Source: an uncultured Bacteroides sp.
GTDB lineage: Bacteria > Bacteroidota > Bacteroidia > Bacteroidales > Bacteroidaceae
DNA: 19,534 bases
Direction of reading: 5' to 3'
Assembly (NCBI GenBank): GCA_902472795.1
Contig: CABROZ010000035.1
Location: forward strand, 1 to 19,534
Shown: piece after piece, positions 13,220 to 19,534 of the stretch
Layout: the number at the start of each line of letters is the position of its first letter
Position numbering within the stretch: the first letter of the stretch is position 1
Position numbers and translations under genes: made by a program
Notes under the pieces: generated by a model
What the model saw: the letters and a program-made list of their open reading frames with translations, nothing else
Told to the model about the DNA's origin: nothing
Databases searched by the model: none

Positions 13220-16138
13220 ATGAACAAACGAATCAGACAATTCGGTTTTTCGCTCCTGCTGCTGGCCACGTTAGGACTGGGCAGCTGCAGTTCGAAGTAC
13301 AGTTACGAGACTGTTCCCAACGACCCGCTTCAGGCACGCATCTACACCCTGGACAACGGGCTGAAAGTGTACATGACCGTCAACAAGGACGAGCCACGCA
13401 TCCAGACCTACATCGCCGTGCGCGTAGGCGGTAAGAACGACCCCGCCGAGACAACCGGTCTGGCCCATTACTTCGAACATCTGATGTTCAAGGGCACCAA
13501 CCACTTCGGCACCCAGAACTACGAAGTGGAGAAACCGCTGCTGGACCAGATTGAACAGACGTTCGAAGTCTATCGCAAGACTACCGACGAAGACCAGCGC
13601 AAAGCCATCTACCATACCATCGACAGCCTTTCGTACGAGGCCTCGAAGTATGCCATCCCCAACGAGTACGACAAGCTGATGGCCGCCATCGGAGCCAACG
13701 GCACCAACGCCTACACCAGCTACGACGTGACCTGCTACACGGAAGACATCCCCAGCAACGAAGTGGAGAACTGGGCCAAGATTCAGGCCGACCGCTTCAA
13801 GAACTGCGTCATCCGCGGTTTCCACACCGAGTTAGAGACGGTTTATGAAGAAAAGAACATGTCGCTCACCCAGGATAGCCGCAAGGTATATGAGCAGACC
13901 CTTGCCGCCCTCTTCCCCCATCACCCCTACGGCACACAGACCGTGCTGGGTACACAGGAAGACCTGAAGAATCCCTCCATCACCAACATCAAGAACTACT
14001 TCAAGACGTGGTACGTGCCCAACAACATGGCCATCTGCCTCAGCGGTGACTTCGACCCCGACCAGATGATTGCCACCATCGACAAGTACTTCGGCGACAT
14101 GCAGCCCAACCCCAACCTGCCCAAGCTCAACCCGGGCAAGGAAGCACCCATCACCACCCCCATCGTGCGCGAAGTGTTCGGCCCCGAGGCCGAGAACGTA
14201 AGCCTGGCATGGCGATTCCCCGGCGCAGCCAGCAAGGACATCGAAACCCTGCAAATCGTTTCGCAGATATTGTACAACGGACAGGCCGGCCTCATCGATC
14301 TCGACCTGACGCAACAGCAGAAGACACTGCTCGCCTACTGCTACCCCATGACCATGAGCGACTACAGCGCCTTCCTGATGGCCGGACGCCCCAAAGCCGG
14401 ACAGACACTGGACGAAGTGAAGGACCTGCTGCTGGGCGAGCTGAAGAAGCTGCGCGACGGCGACTTTGACGAAAGCCTGCTCGAAGCCAACATCAACAAC
14501 TTCAAGCTGTACCAGATGAAACAGTTGGAAAGCAACGACGCCCGTGCCGACTGGTTCGTACAGTCGTTCATCAACGGAAGCCAGTGGGCCGACGAAGTGA
14601 CCGCCCTGGACCGCATGGCCAAACTGACCAAGCAGGACATCGTGGACTTTGCCAACAAGTACCTGAAGGACGACAACTATGCCATCATCTACAAGCGTCA
14701 GGGCAAGGACCCCAACGAAAAGAAGATAGAGAAACCCCAGATTACGCCCATCGTGATGAACCGTGACACCGCGAGTGCCTTCCTCAAGGAGATTCAGACA
14801 AGCAAGGTGCAACCCATCGAACCGGTCTTCCTGGACTTCTCGAAAGACCTGACCCAACTGAAGGCCAAGGACGACATCCCCGTCATCTACCGTCACAACA
14901 GCACGAACGACCTGTTCGAACTGATTTACCTCTTCGACATGGGCAACCGCAACGACAAGGCATTAGGCATGGCCGCCCAATACTTAGAGTATCTGGGCAC
15001 CTCGGACATGACGCCCGAGCAGGTGAAGAGCGAGTTCTACCGCATGGCTTGCACCTTCTATGTGTCGCCGGGCAGCGAACGTACCTATATCGTACTCTCC
15101 GGCCTCAACGAAAACATGCCGCAGGCCGTGGCCCTGTTCGAGAAACTGCTGGCCGACGCGCAAGTCAACCCCGAAGCCTATAACAACTTAGTAGCCGACC
15201 TGCAGAAGAGCCGCTCCGACGCCAAGCTGAACCAGTCGCAGAACTTCAGCCGACTGATGGTCTATACCGAATGGGGCCCCACCAACTACGCCACCAACCA
15301 GCTGAGCAACGCCGAACTGAAGGCCATGAATCCGCAACAGCTTGTCGATCGCATCCACCAGCTGAACAGCTACAAGCACCGCATCACCTACTACGGCCCC
15401 AGCAAGACCGAAGAACTGCTGGCCGTCATCAACAAGGAGCACCATGTGCCCGACACCCTGAAAGACGTGCCGCAGGGCATCGAATTCAAGCAACAGCTTA
15501 CGCCGGAAACCAAAGTCTATATCGCCCCCTACGAAGCCAAGAACATTTACATGGCACAGATTTCGAACCGAGGCGAAAAGTATGACCCCGCCATCGAACC
15601 CGGCCGCAAACTGTACAACGAATACTTTGGCGGCGGAATGAACTCCATCGTCTTCCAGGAAATGCGCGAAAGCCGCGGGCTGGCCTACTCGGCATGGGCC
15701 GGAATGGACCGTCCGAGCCTGCCCAAGTACAACTACACGGTCAGCACATACATCGCCACCCAGAACGACAAGTTGATGGACGCCATCCGTACGTTCAACG
15801 ACATCATCGACAACATGCCCCAGTCCGAAGCCGCCTTCAAGCTGGCCAAGGAAGGCCTCATCGCCCGACTGCGCACCGAACGCATCCTGAAGAGCGACAT
15901 CATCTGGGCATACATCAACGCACAGGACATGGGCGAAACGACCGACAGCCGCATCCACCTGTACAACGACGTGCAGACCGCAACCCTGAAGGACGTCACC
16001 GACTTCCAGCAGAAGTGGATCAAAGGCCGCACGTACAACTATTGCATCCTGGGCGACAAGAAAGAGCTCGACATGGAATCGCTGAAGAAGATAGGTCCCG
16101 TCATCGAACTGACCACGGAAGACATCTTCGGCTATTGA
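13220..16138 (+). CDS. M16-family zinc metallopeptidase lipoprotein (two-domain, pitrilysin-like)
   Basis: The product is 972 residues with a lipoprotein signal ending LGSC (Cys23), so it is predicted to be anchored in the envelope. The N-terminal M16 domain carries the inverted zinc motif HYFEH (83-87). The third ligand is a Glu in TVYEEKNMS (about 211, by alignment with pitrilysin). Compared with the usual spacing of about 76 residues there is an insertion of roughly 50 residues between them, containing a charged helix (VYRKTTDEDQRKAIYHTI). The C-terminal half repeats the fold without a zinc motif and has the typical RESRGLAYSAWAG. It is expected to cleave peptides inside a clamshell chamber; the substrate is unknown. 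A TTG 6 bp upstream keeps the frame open, but the ATG at 13220 directly starts a canonical signal peptide. It is followed by a terminator hairpin. Confidence 0.93.
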   Translation: MNKRIRQFGFSLLLLATLGLGSCSSKYSYETVPNDPLQARIYTLDNGLKVYMTVNKDEPRIQTYIAVRVGGKNDPAETTGLAHYFEHLMFKGTNHFGTQNYEVEKPLLDQIEQTFEVYRKTTDEDQRKAIYHTIDSLSYEASKYAIPNEYDKLMAAIGANGTNAYTSYDVTCYTEDIPSNEVENWAKIQADRFKNCVIRGFHTELETVYEEKNMSLTQDSRKVYEQTLAALFPHHPYGTQTVLGTQEDLKNPSITNIKNYFKTWYVPNNMAICLSGDFDPDQMIATIDKYFGDMQPNPNLPKLNPGKEAPITTPIVREVFGPEAENVSLAWRFPGAASKDIETLQIVSQILYNGQAGLIDLDLTQQQKTLLAYCYPMTMSDYSAFLMAGRPKAGQTLDEVKDLLLGELKKLRDGDFDESLLEANINNFKLYQMKQLESNDARADWFVQSFINGSQWADEVTALDRMAKLTKQDIVDFANKYLKDDNYAIIYKRQGKDPNEKKIEKPQITPIVMNRDTASAFLKEIQTSKVQPIEPVFLDFSKDLTQLKAKDDIPVIYRHNSTNDLFELIYLFDMGNRNDKALGMAAQYLEYLGTSDMTPEQVKSEFYRMACTFYVSPGSERTYIVLSGLNENMPQAVALFEKLLADAQVNPEAYNNLVADLQKSRSDAKLNQSQNFSRLMVYTEWGPTNYATNQLSNAELKAMNPQQLVDRIHQLNSYKHRITYYGPSKTEELLAVINKEHHVPDTLKDVPQGIEFKQQLTPETKVYIAPYEAKNIYMAQISNRGEKYDPAIEPGRKLYNEYFGGGMNSIVFQEMRESRGLAYSAWAGMDRPSLPKYNYTVSTYIATQNDKLMDAIRTFNDIIDNMPQSEAAFKLAKEGLIARLRTERILKSDIIWAYINAQDMGETTDSRIHLYNDVQTATLKDVTDFQQKWIKGRTYNYCILGDKKELDMESLKKIGPVIELTTEDIFGY

Positions 16139-16159
16139 TACTTCCGCCACCCTGACACG

Positions 16160-16215
16160 CAGGCGGGTGTACCGGCACAGGGAATTTTCCCCACCGGCAC
16201 ACCCGCCTGTTTTTT
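16160..16215 (+). terminator. Terminator of the M16 peptidase gene
   Basis: CAGGCGGGTGTACCGG (16160-16175) pairs with CCGGCACACCCGCCTG (16194-16209), 15 of 16 positions, and six T follow at 16210-16215. The loop itself holds a small GGGA/TCCC pair. It starts 22 bp after the stop codon. Confidence 0.9.
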
Positions 16216-16251
16216 GTTCCTCCAACCCTGCCCACAACTGCCCTACGAAGG

Positions 16252-16295
16252 GCCGTCGAGCAACACAAGTGTGGCTCGCGAGCCGTGCAAGTGTT
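16252..16295. repeat. 22-bp-period palindromic repeat cluster C
   Basis: A perfect core GCTCGCGAGC is at 16274-16283. A decayed core GCCGTCGAGC at 16252-16261 lies exactly 22 bp earlier. Linkers are AACACAAGTGTG (16262-16273) and CGTGCAAGTGTT (16284-16295), both in the CAAGT orientation. The cluster lies between the M16 terminator and the 3' end of the convergent lipoprotein gene. Confidence 0.85.
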
Positions 16296-16317
16296 GTACA
16301 AACGGGGAAACTGCGCC

Positions 16318-17343
16318 TCACTGCTCGATATGCACCGGCACTTCCCTCTTCGTCAACGAATAGCCCTGAGGGGTATAAAGGTCGGCACGGCCATCGAACA
16401 CACGGTGCTGGCCGGTTTGCGGGTTGCTGACATACAGGGTGTACCAGACGCCGGTGAAGCGGTACCAGCACTTGATGGTACACTCTATCTGTGTGAGGGG
16501 CGGAACGTCAATGGTATCGACTACCGACAGCAGATCGTCCGACAGGGGGAAGTGGGTCTTGCCGGGCGCGAACGCAAGCTTCTCACCCAGCAACGCCGGA
16601 GACTGAAACCTGTCAAGCCCAGGCACATCCACAACGGGCTTTTCATTGCCGAAGAGCTGGAAGGCTACCTCATCAATGGGCTCGTGCCACTGATCTCCTC
16701 CCTGAAAGGTGAACGTCCGCTGGAAGTATTCGTAGGGATGGAGCGCATACTTCCAAGGCGTTTCGGTGGCATTGGTAGGGCCAACCACATACGTCGTGTA
16801 CATGGCACTGTCCATTTCGGTCCAGGAATTTAACTTATAGACAAGGCTGTCCAGCTGATAACGGGGCGAAGGGGCGATGTACAGGTCGATCTGTTCGTTA
16901 CTGTAATCATTGCCCACATTCAGTTGCAGCTGTAACGAGCTGGTACCCAGGTTCTCCGCATCCAGAAAACGGAGTTCTTTCCCCGAAGTACGTTCTATGG
17001 TCAGTTTGAAGGTCGAGGAATGAGCCACAAAGCGGAAGGGCTCCTCATCCTGGCAATAAAGCTCCGTGTCCCGCGCCATCAGCGTGCCGTCGAGGCTGTA
17101 AATGTCGCCCACGACCGGATCGTAAGTTCCCCCGTTAACCGAATAGGTAAAGTCGATACGGAGCCACAAGCCCAGAGTGCGCCAGTTGGACGCACCGAAA
17201 CGGAGAATAGCTTCGGAACCGTCGGCAGGCACATGCACCTTTTTTGCCGAAGGCAAGAAATTGTCAACAAATACGTCGCTGTTGCAGCTGCACAGCACGA
17301 GCAGCATCAGGTATAGGGTCAGGCGGGAAAAAGTTCGCTTCAT
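16318..17343 (-). CDS. Lipoprotein of unknown function
   Basis: A predicted lipoprotein of 341 residues. The signal peptide MKRTFSRLTLYLMLLVLCSC has its lipobox cysteine at position 20 (Leu-Cys-Ser-Cys). The mature protein is rich in aromatic and beta-forming residues, with no transmembrane segment and no catalytic motif I recognise. Segments such as LRFGASNWRTLGLWLRIDF and YSVNGGTYDPVVGDIY suggest beta-sandwich domains. It could be a binding or cell-surface protein, but no function is assigned. The frame is open 24 codons upstream of the chosen ATG, but that extension is encoded by an inverted repeat and precedes the signal peptide. It lies 105 bp downstream of the acyl-CoA ligase on the same strand. 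Its codon use is less biased than its neighbours. Confidence 0.7.
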   Translation of the reverse strand: MKRTFSRLTLYLMLLVLCSCNSDVFVDNFLPSAKKVHVPADGSEAILRFGASNWRTLGLWLRIDFTYSVNGGTYDPVVGDIYSLDGTLMARDTELYCQDEEPFRFVAHSSTFKLTIERTSGKELRFLDAENLGTSSLQLQLNVGNDYSNEQIDLYIAPSPRYQLDSLVYKLNSWTEMDSAMYTTYVVGPTNATETPWKYALHPYEYFQRTFTFQGGDQWHEPIDEVAFQLFGNEKPVVDVPGLDRFQSPALLGEKLAFAPGKTHFPLSDDLLSVVDTIDVPPLTQIECTIKCWYRFTGVWYTLYVSNPQTGQHRVFDGRADLYTPQGYSLTKREVPVHIEQ

Positions 17344-17346
17344 AAC

Positions 17347-17420
17347 GTTGATGATTTGGATTGGATTGCAAAGAAATGAATTTCCCTTCACTTCTCCAAC
17401 AATCCAACCCAACAATCAAC
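17347..17420. repeat. 74-bp nested inverted repeat just upstream of the lipoprotein start
   Basis: Three arms nest about one centre near 17384. The outer pair is GTTGAT/ATCAAC (17347-17352, 17415-17420). The middle pair is GGATTGGATTG/CAATCCAACCC (17358-17368, 17400-17410; 10 of 11 pairs). The inner pair is AGAAATGAA/TTCACTTCT (17372-17380, 17387-17395; 8 of 9 pairs), with loop TTTCCC. In the leftward transcript the hairpin ends three bases before the lipoprotein AUG, so it may control translation or processing. No T-run supports a simple terminator. Confidence 0.7.
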
Positions 17421-17448
17421 CTATGTTGACGCTCCGTGTGCGACGGAC

Positions 17449-19257
17449 TTACTCCTCGTACATGCGGTCGATGATATCCTTGTAGTTCTGTGCCACAACG
17501 GCACGTTTCAGTTTCAGCGTGTTCGTCAGTTCGCCGCGCTCCATGCTGAAGGGCTTGGGCAGCAGCGTGAAGCGCTTCACCTGCTCGTAGTGGGCAAACT
17601 GCTGCTGCAGGGTGTCGATGCGGGCACGAAACAGAGCCTGTATCTTGGGATGCTGCAACAGCTCTTCCATACTGTTGTAGGCGATGCTTTTCTCCTTGGC
17701 ATAAGCTTCCACCAGCCCGTAAACGGGGACGATGAGGGCAGAGACAAACTTGCGTTCGTCGGCTATGATGGCCACCTGGTCGATGTAGCGGTCGATGATG
17801 AACCTCGTCTCCAAAGCCTGCGGACAGATGTATTTGCCATTCGAAGTCTTAAACAGGTCCTTGATGCGGTCGGTCAGGTAGAGCATGCGGCCTTCCAGAC
17901 GTCCGGCGTCGCCCGTATGGAACCATCCGTCCTTGTCGAAAGCGGCGGCGGTGGATACCGGTTTGCGGTAATAGCCGGGCGTGATGGTCTTGCCACGCAG
18001 CAGGATTTCGTTGTTCTCGCCTATCTTCACTTCCAGGTCGGGCATCACCTCGCCCACCGAACCCAGCTCGAAGCCCACGGGCGGGAAGCAGGACACGGTA
18101 GCCGTCGATTCGGTCAGTCCGTAGCCCACCACCATGTTGATGCCTACCGAATGGACAAACTCGCACACTTCGTTGGACACGGCGGCTCCTGCCGTGGGGA
18201 AGAAGGTGCCGTTCTCGATGCCGATGGTCTTCTTCAGGATGGCATAGACGGTCTTTTCGTAGAACTTGTATTTCATGTGGAGCATCAGGGGCGGTGTCTT
18301 TCCCTGACGAAGGTAGTCCAGGTTGTGCGCCCGCCCTACCTTGATGGCATCCAGTATCATGGCCCGTTTCAGACCGGTCTCCTGATTGATGCGCTCCTGC
18401 ACGCCCTGATAGACCTTCTCCCAAAAGCGGGGAACGCTGCACATCACCGTGGGCCGTATCTCCTTGATGGTCATCTGGATGTCCTGCGGATGCAGGTTGA
18501 TGCAGACCTGTGCGCCACGTTGCAGGCAGACGTAGGTCCAGCCGCGCTCGAAGACGTGCGTCAGCGGCAGGAAGTTCATCGAAATGTCCTGATCCGTCAG
18601 CGAGGGGATGCGGATTTCGTGCGTACGGAAGGCTTCCATGTAGTTGTAGTGCATCAGCATGACGCCTTTCGGTTCGCCCGTCGTGCCCGAGGTATAGAGG
18701 ATGTTGGCAATGTCGCTGTCGGCCACTTCGGCAGTACGTTTCTCTACTTCGGCTTCGTGCGGCAACCCGTTGCCCCGGGCAAGGAACTCGTCGAAGTAGA
18801 TGGACATCGACTGGTCGCGGGCGTCCTTCTGCACCTTGCGGTCGAAGATGATGACCTGCTTGAGCGACGGACACATGCCGAACACACGGATGGCGGCGTC
18901 GTATTGAAACTGTTCGCCCACGAAGAGGTAGCGGATGCCGGCATCGTTGATGATATACTGCGCCTGTGCGGGCGAGCTGGTGGCATAGAGGGGGATGGTG
19001 ACGGCCCGGTCAGCATAGGCGCCGAAGTCCACGTAAAGGCATTCGGGTTTGTTCTGCGAGAAGACGCCGATGTTTTCCTGAACTTCCACACCCAGCGCCA
19101 GCAAGGCATTGGACACCTGGCGCACTGTCTGCGAGAACTGGTTCCAGGAGACAGCGATCCACTGTGCTTTTTCATAGTCCCTGTACTTCAGGGCTACTTT
19201 ATCTCCATACTTCTCCGCCTGGCGGTGCACCATGACGGACAAATGATGATAAGCCAT
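17449..19257 (-). CDS. Long-chain fatty-acid-CoA ligase (AMP-forming)
   Basis: The enzyme activates fatty acids to acyl-CoA through an acyl-adenylate, at the inner face of the cytoplasmic membrane. The 602 residues fit the bacterial long-chain acyl-CoA synthetase group (FadD15-like). The ATP loop YTSGTTGEPKG is at 188-198 and the adenylate motif VGYGLTES at 377-384. GWFHTGD (444-450) holds the ribose-binding Asp, followed by LTDRIKDLFKTSNGKYICP with Arg464 and the hinge region. Lys475 lies in the linker. The usual SGGAPL segment reads TAGAAV, still compatible with the family. The chosen ATG gives a standard N-terminus. The promoter -7 element lies about 28 bp upstream. Fatty-acid salvage or membrane lipid recycling is a likely role. 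The specific chain length is not shown by sequence. Confidence 0.92.
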   Translation of the reverse strand: MAYHHLSVMVHRQAEKYGDKVALKYRDYEKAQWIAVSWNQFSQTVRQVSNALLALGVEVQENIGVFSQNKPECLYVDFGAYADRAVTIPLYATSSPAQAQYIINDAGIRYLFVGEQFQYDAAIRVFGMCPSLKQVIIFDRKVQKDARDQSMSIYFDEFLARGNGLPHEAEVEKRTAEVADSDIANILYTSGTTGEPKGVMLMHYNYMEAFRTHEIRIPSLTDQDISMNFLPLTHVFERGWTYVCLQRGAQVCINLHPQDIQMTIKEIRPTVMCSVPRFWEKVYQGVQERINQETGLKRAMILDAIKVGRAHNLDYLRQGKTPPLMLHMKYKFYEKTVYAILKKTIGIENGTFFPTAGAAVSNEVCEFVHSVGINMVVGYGLTESTATVSCFPPVGFELGSVGEVMPDLEVKIGENNEILLRGKTITPGYYRKPVSTAAAFDKDGWFHTGDAGRLEGRMLYLTDRIKDLFKTSNGKYICPQALETRFIIDRYIDQVAIIADERKFVSALIVPVYGLVEAYAKEKSIAYNSMEELLQHPKIQALFRARIDTLQQQFAHYEQVKRFTLLPKPFSMERGELTNTLKLKRAVVAQNYKDIIDRMYEE

Positions 19258-19285
19258 GTCTGTAGTATAATTGGTTAATATGTTA

Positions 19286-19310
19286 CAAAGGTAGTGGTTT
19301 CATTTGAAAC
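19286..19310 (-). promoter_or_regulatory. -7 element and adjacent palindrome of the acyl-CoA ligase promoter
   Basis: On the - strand, TACCTTTG (19286-19293) is a full -7 match. Immediately upstream lies GTTTC-ATTT-GAAAC (19297-19310), a perfect 5-bp inverted repeat between the -7 and expected -33 positions. It is a plausible operator. No TTTG at the -33 distance was found. Confidence 0.5.
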
Positions 19311-19483
19311 TATCTGCATTCACAGTACAAATTATTCAACAGCGTCTCCCATAAGAGAAAGTTCTAAACAGACAGGTCAGGTGAGAGGCACTGTTTTTAC
19401 GAACCTATCATACTGATATACTGTTGCTTGCACATAACGTTAAGTCACACCAAAGAAGCCTGCAAAAATAATTGTTTCCGAAT
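19311..19483. other. Intergenic sequence without a recognised gene
   Basis: AT-rich sequence between the acyl-CoA ligase promoter and repeat cluster D. I found no reading frame with coding character, no tRNA and no clear terminator. The neighbouring gene to the right is outside the window. Confidence 0.55.
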
Positions 19484-19534
19484 GCTCCGAGCGGCACTTG
19501 CATGGCTCGCGAGAGACACTTGCACGGCTCACGA
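19484..19534. repeat. 22-bp-period palindromic repeat cluster D (cut by window edge)
   Basis: Cores: GCTCCGAGC (19484-19492, one base deleted), GCTCGCGAGA (19505-19514) and GCTCACGA (19527-19534, truncated by the window). The last two are 22 bp apart. Both linkers, GGCACTTGCATG (19493-19504) and GACACTTGCACG (19515-19526), carry ACTTG, opposite to most linkers in clusters B and C. Confidence 0.83.

Noticed and set aside
13832..14896. Open frame of 354 codons antisense to the M16 peptidase
   Set aside because: No motifs, and it lies wholly inside the peptidase coding region.
15188..16483. Open frame of 431 codons antisense to the M16 peptidase and running through repeat cluster C
   Set aside because: It overlaps a well-supported gene, a terminator hairpin and a repeat cluster, and shows no domain or signal peptide.
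17590..19278. Open frame of 562 codons antisense to the acyl-CoA ligase
   Set aside because: It mirrors a gene with clear AMP-ligase motifs. The predicted protein has no recognisable domain, and long antisense frames are common in GC-rich genes with this codon bias.

Overview
The window looks like chromosomal DNA from a Bacteroidaceae-type member of the Bacteroidota with a GC-rich coding style. Evidence for this: Bacteroides-type promoters (TAnnTTTG at -7, TTTG about 20 bp upstream) before several genes, few purine-rich ribosome binding sites, many lipoproteins, an outer membrane beta-barrel of the TonB-receptor-like kind, and a ParC and an RF2 of the Bacteroidota type. No transposase, phage gene, CRISPR array or rRNA was seen. 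The species cannot be named from sequence alone.

Layout. Bases 197-4870 (+): parC (topoisomerase IV subunit A), then a secreted DUF3316-like protein and an S41-family peptidase lipoprotein only 12 bp apart. Bases 4948-5144 (+): a tRNA-Leu(UAG) unit with a near-ideal promoter and a strong hairpin terminator. Bases 5356-7911 (-): an 851-residue outer membrane beta-barrel protein. Bases 8148-10111 (-): an apparent operon of a 44-residue membrane protein, a CYTH-domain triphosphatase-like enzyme and an MgtC/DUF4010 membrane protein. Bases 10481-11707 (+): a 6-bladed beta-propeller lipoprotein, convergent with prfB (11947-13068, -). prfB is divergent from a two-domain M16 metallopeptidase lipoprotein (13220-16138, +), and their promoters overlap. 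Bases 16318-19257 (-): an AMP-forming long-chain acyl-CoA ligase followed by an unidentified lipoprotein.

Most of the window is housekeeping or envelope biology: chromosome decatenation, translation termination, fatty-acid activation and proteolysis or uptake at the cell surface. The most unusual signal lies between the genes. Four intergenic sites (window start, about 5.2 kb, about 16.3 kb, window end) carry clusters of one repeat family. A 10-bp palindromic core (GCTCGCGAGC and variants) recurs at an exact 22-bp period, separated by a 12-bp linker that occurs in both orientations (CAAGT or ACTTG). I do not recognise this family and its function is unknown.

Other points worth following: a possible sliding-clamp-binding peptide (QMKLF) at the very C-terminus of ParC; a prfB without the usual programmed frameshift; a 74-bp nested inverted repeat ending 3 bases before a lipoprotein start codon; and a strong tendency for the Leu codon TTA to occur only before G.
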